From NCBI RefSeq assembly GCF_001891165.1, contig NZ_LKKW01000005.1, positions 1 to 46,067 on the forward strand: 46,067 nucleotides of DNA. Direction: 5' to 3'. The position numbers were made by a program, and so were the translations under genes. The notes under the pieces are model-generated. The model saw only the letters and a program-made list of their open reading frames with translations, was not told the DNA's origin and did no database searches. Positions 1-6,232 of this stretch are shown here, in pieces. The number at the start of each line of letters is the position of its first letter. Position 1 is the stretch's first letter. The stretch comes from Streptobacillus ratti. Its GTDB lineage: Bacteria > Fusobacteriota > Fusobacteriia > Fusobacteriales > Leptotrichiaceae.

Positions 1-1
1 T

Positions 2-127
2 GGGAATATAGATGATTTTAAGACAGAATTAAAATCTAAAATTGCTAAAAACCCAAAGGATATAGATTCATTAAAAAAACTTGCAGGTGTATATCATGCG
101 TATTTAGAAAATGATAAGGAGTCATAG
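2..127 (+). CDS. C-terminal end of a TPR-like protein, 5' end outside window
   Basis: The open frame enters from the left edge and stops at TAG 125-127, giving 41 residues. The tail 'NPKDIDSLKKLAGVYHAYL' has the spacing of one tetratricopeptide-like helix pair (L/LAxxY pattern), so a TPR or Sel1-type protein is possible. The last residues (NDKES) overlap the beginning of a transposase fragment in another frame, so the natural C-terminus has probably been replaced. Function is unknown. Confidence 0.5.
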   Translation, partial: GNIDDFKTELKSKIAKNPKDIDSLKKLAGVYHAYLENDKES

Positions 128-293
128 GGAGGATAGTAAGTATTATTTAAGGAGAGTATTTAGGAGTATAGAGGAGTTAAAAAGAGGAGTAAAAAAGTAT
201 TGTAGTAGATATAATAATATAAGGAGAAAAGTACTAAACTTTAAGAGTCCGAATGAGGTAGTAAGAGAGTATCAAAATAGTTTAACAAATTAA
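111..293 (+). pseudogene. Transposase C-terminal fragment (DDE/rve integrase-core type)
   Basis: About 60 codons. 'RSHREDSKYY' followed later by 'YNNIRRKVLNFKSPNEVV' is the end of an integrase-core (rve) transposase, where a motif of the kind E-RSH-R-x-D precedes a YNxxR...KSP tail. The fragment starts just after the position where the catalytic Glu would be, so it lacks the whole catalytic core and must be dead. The ATG at 111 has no convincing ribosome site. It is a leftover of an insertion sequence of the IS481/IS3 kind; the family is not certain. Confidence 0.6.
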
Positions 294-412
294 TAAAAAT
301 GTAAAAAAGGTGACTAAGTGGTTAATTACACACTTATACAGAAACTTTTTAAATATTTTGTTACATATGTTTGACAACTAAACAGGGGAGGTCATTTGAT
401 AAATAAATTTTA
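294..412. other. Intergenic, probable IS remnant end
   Basis: Noncoding in all frames. It follows the transposase fragment directly and precedes the tRNA promoter, so it probably holds the right end of the old insertion sequence. No clear terminal inverted repeat can be named because the left end of the element is not in the window. Confidence 0.3.
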
Positions 413-441
413 TTGACAAAATTTTAAAAATAATATATAAT
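413..441 (+). promoter_or_regulatory. tRNA operon promoter
   Basis: A perfect -35 TTGACA (413-418), a 17-bp spacer and a perfect -10 TATAAT (436-441). Transcription would start about 15 bases before tRNA-Leu, so this drives the three-tRNA operon. Confidence 0.85.
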
Positions 442-461
442 AATTTTTGTCAATAAAAAAT

Positions 462-547
462 GCCTTGGTGGTGAAATGGTAGACACACAGGACTTAAAAT
501 CCTGTGGGAGCAATCCCGTGCCGGTTCGAGTCCGGCCCGAGGCACCA
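462..547 (+). tRNA. tRNA-Leu (UAA)
   Basis: 86 nt including encoded CCA. Acceptor GCCTTGG pairs with CCGAGGC (one G-U). Anticodon stem CAGGA/TCCTG encloses the loop CTTAAAA, anticodon TAA. The long variable arm (TGGGAGCAATCCCG) is the class II arm expected of tRNA-Leu. First gene of the operon. Confidence 0.97.
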
Positions 548-551
548 TGAT

Positions 552-627
552 GCGGGAGTAACTCAGTTGGTAGAGTGTCAGCCTTCCAAGCTGAATGTCG
601 CGAGTTCGACCCTCGTCTCCCGCTCCA
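552..627 (+). tRNA. tRNA-Gly (UCC)
   Basis: 76 nt including CCA. Acceptor GCGGGAG pairs perfectly with CTCCCGC; anticodon stem TCAGC/GCTGA encloses CTTCCAA, anticodon TCC. Four bases separate it from tRNA-Leu. Confidence 0.97.
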
Positions 628-630
628 TGT

Positions 631-694
631 GAGTCATTAGCTCAGTCGGTAGAGCACTTGACTTTTAATCAAGGTGTCACTGGTTCGATTCCAG
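631..694 (+). pseudogene. tRNA-Lys (UUU), 5' 64 nt only: split by the prophage
   Basis: Acceptor strand GAGTCAT (631-637), D arm, anticodon stem CTTGA/TCAAG with loop CTTTTAA (anticodon TTT), and a T arm ending CCAG at 691-694. An intact gene needs T at position 65 to pair A49, then ATGACTC-ACCA. Here the next bases are CAGGGAACGG, which give an A-C mismatch and no acceptor pairing. The missing 12 bases (T-ATGACTC-ACCA) lie at 40716-40727. 64 + 12 = 76 nt, a normal tRNA. As it stands this gene cannot make a functional tRNA. Confidence 0.9.
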
Positions 695-705
695 CAGGGA
701 ACGGA
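691..705. other. attL: Left prophage junction (attL) inside tRNA-Lys
   Basis: Here the chromosomal tRNA sequence changes to prophage sequence. The only bases shared exactly with the right junction are CCAG (691-694 and 40712-40715), so the crossover lies at or next to these four bases. Most tRNA-targeting phages carry a copy of the tRNA 3' end and restore the gene; this one does not. Confidence 0.75.
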
Positions 706-731
706 AAAATTGTTATATAAAGTCATTAAAT

Positions 732-757
732 AAAGGAGTTAGATACTCCTTTGTTTT
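732..757 (+). terminator. Bidirectional terminator between attL and integrase
   Basis: AAAGGAGT-taga-ACTCCTTT hairpin followed by GTTTTT on the plus strand and by a weaker T-rich stretch on the minus strand. It would end the truncated tRNA transcript and the integrase message. It belongs to the prophage side of the junction. Confidence 0.8.
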
Positions 758-762
758 TAAAA

Positions 763-780
763 AGTTCTATTAAAGTTCTA
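763..780. repeat. Left integrase arm-site candidates (2 x AGTTCTA)
   Basis: Two AGTTCTA copies at 763-769 and 774-780, 11 bp apart. The same unit, again at 9-11 bp steps, occurs four times near the right prophage end (40581-40618). Presence at both ends at one-helical-turn spacing fits arm-type sites for the integrase N-terminal domain. Not experimentally known. Confidence 0.5.
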
Positions 781-1821
781 AACTTCTTCTAGCATATTAG
801 AAATGGTTTCATTTTCTTTATCAAATAAATGAGCATAAGTTGATAAAGTTATTTTTGAATTTTTGTGTCCAATTCTTTTAGAAATGCTCACTATATCTAT
901 TCCTTTATGTATCAAAAGACTAACATGAGAATGTCTAAATCCATGAAGAGTAATTGGGTTTAAATTATTTGCTCTAATTATATCATTTAAAATATTTTGA
1001 TATGTTTTAACTGTAGTGAATAAAAAATCATTTTCAAATATTTTGTATTCTTTTACTAATTTTCTAACTTCATTCATTATCTTGTTTGGAATTTGGACAG
1101 TTCTATTACTGCTTACATTCTTAGGTGGGTTAAAAGTATTATAATCTATTCTAGTTTTATTAATATTAATTGTATTCTTAGTTAAATCAATATCATTTAA
1201 AGTTAATGCTGCAATTTCTCCTGGTCTAGCTCCAGAATAATATAGAAGATTAAAGTAAAGTGAGTGAGGTGTCTTATTTCCTTTAACTTTTCTTTTTTCT
1301 AGACATTCCATAAATGTTTTAAATTCTTCAACAGTCCAAATTTCTCTTTCTTTAATTTCAGTTTTATTTACCAATTTAACACGTTTTATTATATTACTAG
1401 GAAAATTATAGTATAATACAGCATAATCATATACCATATTAAGATGTTTTTTTAATTTTTTTTGTTGTTCAGGTCTATTGTCAAAAGTTCTTAAAAATTT
1501 TAATATTTTTAATTCATTAATGTCTTTTAATAAAGAATTTTTGAAATATAGGTTAATTTGACGCATAAAGTGCTTATATTTTTTTAAAGTACTTTCACGC
1601 AATCCATTCGCTTTATAATCATAAAAATCGTCCATAAGGACTTTTAACGAGATATCTTGGTTACTTTTTTCATATTTACTTTTAAATGCAATTGAATAAT
1701 TCTCTGCATCTTTTTTTGTTTTGAAACCTCTTTTTTTGTATCTTATATTTTCACCTAGATAATTTTTACAATAAAAAGATACTTGCCAGTTGTTTTTTTC
1801 TAATTGTTTAAAACTTGCCAT
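778..1821 (-). CDS. int: Tyrosine recombinase (phage integrase)
   Basis: 347 residues, normal for the family. An N-terminal arm-binding region (about 1-50) is followed by a SAM-like core-binding domain (about 55-145) and the catalytic domain. Catalytic residues are visible: R199 (SGARPGE), K234 (PPKN), H293-x-x-R296 (HGFRHS), H319 (GHKN) and Y329 (STYAHLF). Ribosome site AGAAAGGAAT lies just before ATG. It catalyses insertion and excision of the prophage and sits 84 bp from the left junction, reading towards it. The target is inferred to be the tRNA-Lys T arm. No obvious excisionase gene lies next to it. Confidence 0.97.
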   Translation of the reverse strand: MASFKQLEKNNWQVSFYCKNYLGENIRYKKRGFKTKKDAENYSIAFKSKYEKSNQDISLKVLMDDFYDYKANGLRESTLKKYKHFMRQINLYFKNSLLKDINELKILKFLRTFDNRPEQQKKLKKHLNMVYDYAVLYYNFPSNIIKRVKLVNKTEIKEREIWTVEEFKTFMECLEKRKVKGNKTPHSLYFNLLYYSGARPGEIAALTLNDIDLTKNTININKTRIDYNTFNPPKNVSSNRTVQIPNKIMNEVRKLVKEYKIFENDFLFTTVKTYQNILNDIIRANNLNPITLHGFRHSHVSLLIHKGIDIVSISKRIGHKNSKITLSTYAHLFDKENETISNMLEEV

Positions 1822-1921
1822 TTTTATTCCTTTCTAGCATTGCCAAATAATATTAAAAAATGCTATAATACTACAAAAGGCAATACTTATTATTGTATTG
1901 TTTAAATATTTCTAAATTCTA

Positions 1922-1959
1922 AATATCCTTTGACTTTCGCGAGTGAAGGATGTTTTTTT
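1922..1959. terminator. Hairpin with T8 tract between int and the first Abi gene
   Basis: ATCCTT (1924-1929) pairs with AAGGAT (1944-1949) around a TTTGACTTTCGCGAGTG centre that can pair further, with T8 on the plus strand after it. On the minus strand, where the neighbouring genes run, the hairpin is followed only by a moderately T-rich stretch. It probably ends the abi1 message. Confidence 0.5.
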
Positions 1960-1971
1960 TATTTTATATAC

Positions 1972-2949
1972 TTATAACCAAAATTTTAACAGTAGTTCTT
2001 TCCAGTTTTTAGGTATATTTAAATGACTGTTTTCAATATGAGAATATATATTTGGAAGATTATTCAATGACACTTTAAGTTCTTCTAGAATAACTTCGAA
2101 TTCTTCTATTAATTTATTAAAGTCTTTTTTTAATAAAAATATTTTTAAAACAACTAATAAATCAAATATATTTCCTCTATATTGTTGAGTAGTGTATTTT
2201 GAATAATCTAAAAAAAATTTTTTATTTTTAAATCTTTTACCAGATTCAAAATACAGTCTTTCATTATGAGCACAAATATTTCTATATTTATTTAAAAAAT
2301 GTGCTAAGTTCTCTAATTTGTTGGCATCAATAATATTGTTACTTTTTATTTTATAATTATATTTAAATTCTTCATTTATTTCATCATTAATTTCTTTTTT
2401 TATATCAGATTTAAGTACTTCAAAAAAATAACATACTACACCAAAATTTGATTTTTGAAAATAAACCCAAAGAGGTAATTCACCGTGTTTATTAAGATAA
2501 TGAGAAAATGAGTTTTTTATATTATCTATATTATTTTTATTAATATCATTTGAAATAGTTGATATAAGCTTTGTTATTTTTGAACTATTACCTTGAAAGT
2601 TATTAACATCAAAAAAGTTAAATTTTATATTATGGTATTTTGAATGAAAGTAAGAAACCTTTGTTTTTAATAAAGTTTCAAACTTTAATATATATTTTAA
2701 AAATAAATTTCTTAATCCTTCATCAAAGCAATATAAGGAATAAATATTATCAAAAGTTGTTCCGTTTAAATATTTTTCTTCTTTAGAATTTTTATCTAAA
2801 AATATTTCTTTATAACCATTAATAATATTATAGTAATTTTCTCTTTGTAAAACTCTTTTGCATTCTGTTGGCTTAATTATTAGACCACGTTCTTTTAATA
2901 TTTTAATCTGTGTATGGTAACTTTTGAATGGTTTTGTTGGTTTTTCCAT
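1972..2949 (-). CDS. Abi-family (Abi_2/AbiD/F-like) HEPN protein 1
   Basis: 325 residues. Recognised as an Abi_2 abortive-infection protein by the N-terminal 'YYNIINGYKEIF' (39-50), 'LPLWVYFQKSNFG' (158-170) and the C-terminal HEPN motif R223-NICA-H228 (R-x4-H), the usual catalytic pair of HEPN ribonucleases. Known relatives stop phage growth when triggered. The gene starts 10 bases after a terminator that closes a small upstream RNA; its ribosome site AGGAGG abuts the terminator T-run. This promoter-RNA-terminator-toxin order resembles RNA-controlled toxin systems. Trigger and target are unknown. Confidence 0.85.
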   Translation of the reverse strand: MEKPTKPFKSYHTQIKILKERGLIIKPTECKRVLQRENYYNIINGYKEIFLDKNSKEEKYLNGTTFDNIYSLYCFDEGLRNLFLKYILKFETLLKTKVSYFHSKYHNIKFNFFDVNNFQGNSSKITKLISTISNDINKNNIDNIKNSFSHYLNKHGELPLWVYFQKSNFGVVCYFFEVLKSDIKKEINDEINEEFKYNYKIKSNNIIDANKLENLAHFLNKYRNICAHNERLYFESGKRFKNKKFFLDYSKYTTQQYRGNIFDLLVVLKIFLLKKDFNKLIEEFEVILEELKVSLNNLPNIYSHIENSHLNIPKNWKELLLKFWL

Positions 2950-2959
2950 TTTTCCTCCT

Positions 2960-3030
2960 AAAAAAAAATCTTGCGCCTCCGTAGAATTGCAAGATTTTCG
3001 TTCGCCTCCTCAGAATTGAACCGTCCACTT
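2960..3030 (-). ncRNA. Small RNA upstream of Abi protein 1, with two 15-nt repeats and a terminator
   Basis: Inferred transcript of about 70 nt on the minus strand. It has two copies of CAATTCT-NN-GGAGGC (plus-strand 3004-3018 and 2975-2989, 13 of 15 identical, period 29 nt). The second copy is the loop of a hairpin AATCTTGC/GCAAGATT followed by T8, a clear rho-independent terminator that ends 2 bases before the Abi ribosome site. The loop displays GGAGG. A structured RNA linked to abiF genes has been described; whether this one belongs to that class needs a covariance-model search. Confidence 0.65.
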
Positions 3031-3036
3031 ACAATA

Positions 3037-3066
3037 ATACTAGCACATTTTGTGTGAAATTGTCAA
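3037..3066 (-). promoter_or_regulatory. Promoter of the Abi-1 small RNA
   Basis: On the minus strand TTGACA (3066-3061), 18-bp spacer, TAGTAT (3042-3037). The same -35/-10 pair is used upstream of the second Abi RNA. Confidence 0.75.
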
Positions 3067-3167
3067 TAACTTTTTATGCTTTTATTTACTTTTTAACACT
3101 TTTATTTACATTAATTTACATTTAATGGCAATTTCTTTCATTTGATTGTAAAATTTGTGCTTTATAT

Positions 3168-3207
3168 AAAAAGATTAAAACACAATATATTGTGTTATCT
3201 TTTTATC
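3168..3207. terminator. Bidirectional terminator around an 18-bp perfect palindrome
   Basis: AACACAATATATTGTGTT at 3179-3196 is a perfect palindrome, flanked by AAAAAGAT on the left and ATCTTTTT on the right, so both strands give a hairpin with a T-run. It separates the Abi-2 transcription unit from the Abi-1 unit. Confidence 0.65.
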
Positions 3208-3226
3208 TTTTGTTAAATTTTAAATC

Positions 3227-3255
3227 TTTACTTTTTAAAATAAATATGTTATTAT
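3227..3255 (+). promoter_or_regulatory. Candidate plus-strand promoter of a third small RNA
   Basis: TTTACT (3227-3232), 17-bp spacer, TATTAT (3250-3255). The inferred start near 3262 lies just before the closing stem of the structured element at 3268-3362. Confidence 0.5.
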
Positions 3256-3261
3256 ATTCAT

Positions 3262-3370
3262 ATATTAAAGATAACTTGTGAAGGATAAGTGCTGGGTTCC
3301 TGGATAGGAGTAGATATATACTTTATATATATTTAGAATTCCTTTGCCCCTGAGGTTATCTTTTTTATTT
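3262..3370 (+). ncRNA. Unclassified structured RNA convergent with Abi gene 2
   Basis: AAGATAAC (3268-3275) pairs perfectly with GTTATCTT (3355-3362), closing an about 80-nt interior, and the 3' strand runs into TTTTTTATTTTT, a proper terminator. Inside, ATATATA-ctt-TATATAT and AGGA/TCCT can pair. With the promoter at 3227-3255 this makes a discrete plus-strand RNA of about 105 nt that ends 12 bases before the stop codon of the opposing Abi-2 gene. It could alternatively be a minus-strand 3' UTR structure, but the T-run favours plus. I do not recognise the family. Confidence 0.5.
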
Positions 3371-3381
3371 TTATTAATATA

Positions 3382-4389
3382 TTATATATTAGATTGGTTA
3401 ATTTTGATTAATTCATCTTTAAGTTCTTCTAATATTTCATTAAAATTTAAGGGTAATTTATACATTTGAAAATACATACTAGAATATTGAATATGTCTTT
3501 CTATGATTGATTGCAAATGTTTTACAAATAATATAGAAAGAGGAACATCTAATAATAAAATTATAGATATAATACATGTATATAAATCACCAGAATGGTT
3601 TTTATTAGACACAATAAAAAACTTTTTTATAAATTCATCATCAAAACGATACATTGAAATACCATTTTTTAATTTATAAGTAAATACTTTTAAATTATGC
3701 CCTATCAAATTTCTAAATTTTCTTATAGTTACTAATGATTTTTTAAACATTTCTATTTGTTTTGCATTTTTAACTCCTTTTTTAGGTTTAGTATTAAATT
3801 TGAATTTTATTTTAGAAAAAAAGTTGAACATTTTTATTACATCTATTTGTAAATTGATATTAAGTATTTTAAAAAATTCTGTTATATCATTAAAATTACT
3901 ATTTTTAAAAAGAATCCAAGCTGGAATGTGATTATGTTTTTCTTTGTAATGTTTAGTTGGCTTTTCATTTGTATTATTTAAAATATTTTCTAATTTATTT
4001 ATAATATTAGATTCAAAATCTTTTTTGAATAAATTTTCATCTTTTAAATAAATTTTTTCATCTACATGATTATAACTTTGACTACTAATTATATATGCTA
4101 ATTTATGTTTGAAAATATCTTCTACATATGTACTATATTCAAATATTATAGTTAAAAAATCTTTATCTAATAAATGAATAAAAATTAAATCCTCGAATGA
4201 AGTATTTAAATATTTTTCTTCTTTCATAAAATATTCTTTATAACCGTTTATAAGATTATAATAGGGAAAATTTTTTAAAAGATTTAAAGTCGAACTTTCA
4301 TCTTGAATTGTTAAATTATATTTAGTTTTTAAGTATAAAATTTGTTCTTCAAAAGTTTTAAATTCTTTATCATATTTTATTTTTTTCAT
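3382..4389 (-). CDS. Abi-family (Abi_2/AbiD/F-like) HEPN protein 2
   Basis: 335 residues, a diverged paralogue of the neighbouring Abi protein. Shared marks are 'YYNLINGYKEYF' (43-54), 'KEEKYLN' (56-62), 'PAWILFKNSNF' (156-166) and the HEPN pair R226-NLIG-H231. Start ATG with AGGAAT upstream. Like its paralogue it lies directly after its own promoter, small RNA and terminator, so the two are independent modules, not one operon. Probable phage-defence ribonuclease toxin; a tandem pair with different RNAs suggests separate specificities. Confidence 0.8.
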   Translation of the reverse strand: MKKIKYDKEFKTFEEQILYLKTKYNLTIQDESSTLNLLKNFPYYNLINGYKEYFMKEEKYLNTSFEDLIFIHLLDKDFLTIIFEYSTYVEDIFKHKLAYIISSQSYNHVDEKIYLKDENLFKKDFESNIINKLENILNNTNEKPTKHYKEKHNHIPAWILFKNSNFNDITEFFKILNINLQIDVIKMFNFFSKIKFKFNTKPKKGVKNAKQIEMFKKSLVTIRKFRNLIGHNLKVFTYKLKNGISMYRFDDEFIKKFFIVSNKNHSGDLYTCIISIILLLDVPLSILFVKHLQSIIERHIQYSSMYFQMYKLPLNFNEILEELKDELIKINQSNI

Positions 4390-4406
4390 TTTAAAATTCC
4401 TTTCAC

Positions 4407-4515
4407 AAAAAAAAGATATGAATATATCATATCTTTTTTTTACTAACCACTACTTAAGTATCATAAACCTTAAGCTTTATTTGAAAAAATTCAAAAACGG
4501 TTGCTACATCATCGA
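4407..4515 (-). ncRNA. Small RNA upstream of Abi protein 2
   Basis: Inferred minus-strand transcript of about 105 nt between a strong promoter and the Abi-2 gene. Visible structure: TTTGAA-tttt-TTCAAA hairpin, two CTTAAG copies, AACC/GGTT closing pairs, then A8-GATATG-atatatt-CATATC-T8, an unmistakable terminator 15-20 bases before the Abi ATG. It does not share the 15-nt repeats of the first RNA. Role as antitoxin or attenuator is inference. Confidence 0.6.
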
Positions 4516-4521
4516 TAAGAT

Positions 4522-4550
4522 ATACTACCATATTTAATTTAAATTGTCAA
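4522..4550 (-). promoter_or_regulatory. Promoter of the Abi-2 small RNA
   Basis: On the minus strand TTGACA (4550-4545), 17-bp spacer, TAGTAT (4527-4522). Starts five bases from the stop codon of the upstream gene, so the module is independently transcribed. Confidence 0.8.
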
Positions 4551-4554
4551 ATTA

Positions 4555-4938
4555 TTATTTTATAATTTTAACTTTATCTCCTAATTTAACAGGTTCATAG
4601 CTTCTGTAAGTTGTTTTTTCTAAATTTGGAACATCACCAACATTTATTTCTTTAATTTTTTTAATTTTTCTAACTCTATTAAGTGGATTGTGAAATAAAA
4701 TATTGTAAGAACTTTCTTCTATCGTAATTTTTTGACATATTGAAAATTGTTGATAAACTTCTACTATTTCAAGCTTTTCTTTTATTTTGTACATTTCGCC
4801 ATAGTTTTTATTTTTATAAATAATTTCTATACCAGGTTCAAAAATTATAATTTTTTCTTCTTTTAAAGCACCATTTTCTTCACCGTAATCTATAACTATT
4901 TCTTTTTCATTTAATATTTTAATAACTTTATATTCCAT
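4555..4938 (-). CDS. Hypothetical beta-rich protein in the lysogeny operon
   Basis: 127 residues, not recognised. Alternating short hydrophobic stretches (VIKILNEKEIVIDYG, KIIIFEPGIEIIYK) and a final 'PVKLGDKVKIIK' suggest small beta-barrel modules. No signal peptide or membrane helix. TATCCTCC on the plus strand is a strong ribosome site (GGAGG) before ATG. It is the third gene after the repressor and the ImmA-like peptidase, so probably co-transcribed in the lysogen. Confidence 0.7.
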   Translation of the reverse strand: MEYKVIKILNEKEIVIDYGEENGALKEEKIIIFEPGIEIIYKNKNYGEMYKIKEKLEIVEVYQQFSICQKITIEESSYNILFHNPLNRVRKIKKIKEINVGDVPNLEKTTYRSYEPVKLGDKVKIIK

Positions 4939-4976
4939 TATTATATCCTCCTGATTTTATTATTTTTTAATGATTT

Positions 4977-5405
4977 TTAGTCAATCTCTTTTATATCAAT
5001 ATAATTATTCAAAAAATTACAATGTATATAATTGACTATTTTTTGAATAGGGCAATCATTTAAATTATCCTGGTATTCATAACCTAAAAATATTGTAGCA
5101 AATAAATTTGCTTGTAGTTCACATTTATCTCTACTATCACAAATATTGCTAAAATATCTTAAATTTTTATCATGAAAAAGTGAATGACCTAACTCGTGAG
5201 CTAATATAAAATCTTTTTCATATTCTTCTAAATTATCATTAATAACTATCATTTGATAATCTTCACATATAGTAGAAAAACCTTTGCATTTTTTTAATTC
5301 AGCATAATTTACAATAATTTTATTATCCTTAATTAATTCAAATATATTACTATTATAATGGTGTTTTAATTCTTTGCTTATTTTAATTACTTCATTATTT
5401 TTCAT
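4977..5405 (-). CDS. ImmA/IrrE-type metallopeptidase
   Basis: 142 residues with the zinc motif H70-E-L-G-H74 (ILAHELGHSLFH) and a downstream Glu (KCELQAN, about E96) of the COG2856/DUF955 family. Such proteases cleave a partner XRE-type repressor after DNA damage or other signals and so induce the prophage. It begins 4 bases after the repressor gene ends, the standard ImmR-ImmA arrangement, so cleavage of that repressor is the likely role. It has no DNA-binding domain of its own. Confidence 0.9.
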   Translation of the reverse strand: MKNNEVIKISKELKHHYNSNIFELIKDNKIIVNYAELKKCKGFSTICEDYQMIVINDNLEEYEKDFILAHELGHSLFHDKNLRYFSNICDSRDKCELQANLFATIFLGYEYQDNLNDCPIQKIVNYIHCNFLNNYIDIKEID

Positions 5406-5409
5406 AATA

Positions 5410-5835
5410 CTATAATTCTCCTTTTTTCTTTAATATCTTTATAAAAGAATCCGTTAGAGCTTTTTCTATTAACTCTTGTGTTTCTAAATCCTCCTTACCA
5501 TTGCTATTAAAGAACATTATACTATTTGATTGAAGAAATGCTTGTAGTCTTTGCTTTTGATTTTCATTTAAAGCTTTTTTTTCTATTTCTATTTCATCAT
5601 ATGATGTTTTTTGAGTTTCTGATTGATTGCCAGTTAAATAATCTAATGATACATTGAAGTAGTTACAATACATTTCAAGTGATTGAATACTTAATGGTTG
5701 CTTTTCATTTTCCCATAAAGAAATTGTACTTTTTAATGTACCAGTACCATATTTTTTTGAAAAAATTTCTGCTAATTTTTCCATAGTTAGATCATTACTT
5801 TTTCTTAATTTTTTTATTTTTTCACCTATTTTCAT
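5410..5835 (-). CDS. cI-like phage repressor (XRE helix-turn-helix)
   Basis: 141 residues. An N-terminal XRE helix-turn-helix (3-65: 'IGEKIKKLRKSNDLTMEKLAE...STISLWENEKQPLS') is followed by a helical tail without a LexA-type serine peptidase domain, so inactivation would depend on the adjacent ImmA-like protease. It heads the minus-strand lysogeny operon and faces the early genes across a divergent promoter region with palindromic operator candidates. Ribosome site AAAGGAGT before ATG. Confidence 0.9.
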   Translation of the reverse strand: MKIGEKIKKLRKSNDLTMEKLAEIFSKKYGTGTLKSTISLWENEKQPLSIQSLEMYCNYFNVSLDYLTGNQSETQKTSYDEIEIEKKALNENQKQRLQAFLQSNSIMFFNSNGKEDLETQELIEKALTDSFIKILKKKGEL

Positions 5836-5851
5836 CTTAAACTCCTTTATT

Positions 5852-5869
5852 GTTTATAAAATCATAAAT
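5852..5869. promoter_or_regulatory. Operator candidate O1
   Basis: GTTTAT-aaaatc-ATAAAT: 6-bp arms with one mismatch, 6-bp spacer. Lies just downstream of the repressor promoter, so binding would autorepress. Same architecture as 5915-5932 and 6408-6425. Confidence 0.5.
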
Positions 5870-5881
5870 ACTATTGAATAT

Positions 5882-5910
5882 AAAATACTATTTTTTTATT
5901 ATAAAATCAA
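5882..5910 (-). promoter_or_regulatory. Repressor promoter candidate
   Basis: On the minus strand TTGATT (5910-5905), 17-bp spacer, TATTTT (5887-5882), 47 bases before the repressor start. Moderate match. Confidence 0.5.
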
Positions 5911-5914
5911 CTTT

Positions 5915-5932
5915 ATTTATATATTTATAAAC
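5915..5932. promoter_or_regulatory. Operator candidate O2
   Basis: ATTTAT-atattt-ATAAAC: 6-bp arms, one mismatch, 6-bp spacer. It lies between the -35 boxes of the divergent repressor and early promoters. Confidence 0.5.
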
Positions 5933-5959
5933 TTTATTTTGAAAAAAACAAAAAAGTTG

Positions 5960-5988
5960 TTGACAAAACGAACAGAATGTTGTATAAT
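5960..5988 (+). promoter_or_regulatory. Early rightward promoter (PR-like)
   Basis: Perfect TTGACA (5960-5965), 17-bp spacer, perfect TATAAT (5983-5988). It drives the early operon starting with two small membrane proteins and is the natural target of the divergently encoded repressor. Confidence 0.85.
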
Positions 5989-6018
5989 ATATTTGTAGAT
6001 GAAAGAGAGGTGAACAAG

Positions 6019-6174
6019 ATGAAAATTAAGGGTTCAAAAAAGAAAATTAAAAAGAAAGGAGTTGAAAATAAAAAATCAGTAATGACACCATATGAAAAAA
6101 TTTCATTACTGATTATGATACTAACATTTATAACTAACATAATAATGATAGTGATAATGTTAAGAGGGGTATAA
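6019..6174 (+). CDS. Small basic single-span membrane protein
   Basis: 51 residues from ATG 6019; an ATG at 5977 in frame overlaps the promoter -10 box and has no ribosome site, whereas GAGAGGTG lies 6 bases before 6019. Very basic N-terminus (KIKGSKKKIKKKG) and one membrane helix at about 27-48, ending RGV. First gene after the early promoter. Function unknown; small membrane proteins here in other prophages often block superinfection, which is inference. Confidence 0.7.
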   Translation: MKIKGSKKKIKKKGVENKKSVMTPYEKISLLIMILTFITNIIMIVIMLRGV

Positions 6175-6232
6175 CCCCTCAACCCTTAATTCATTTTATC
6201 ATAAATATATTTTAAAATCAAGGAGGATTTAT

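Noticed and set aside
631-710. Annotating 631-706 as an intact tRNA-Lys
   Set aside because: The 3' side (CAGGGAACGG) does not pair with GAGTCAT and has no CCA; only the distant 40716-40727 segment completes the molecule.
2967-3018. Short CRISPR-like array before Abi protein 1
   Set aside because: Only two units 29 nt apart, one forming a terminator loop; no spacer regularity, no cas genes.
3262-3370. 6S RNA or signal-recognition RNA
   Set aside because: Too short, no conserved SRP tetraloop or 6S central bubble sequence, and located within a prophage.
5977-6018. Longer N-terminus for the 51-residue membrane protein from ATG 5977
   Set aside because: That ATG overlaps the promoter -10 region and precedes any plausible transcript start.
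5934-6182. Minus-strand frame of 82 codons
   Set aside because: Antisense shadow of the small membrane protein and the early promoter; no ribosome site.
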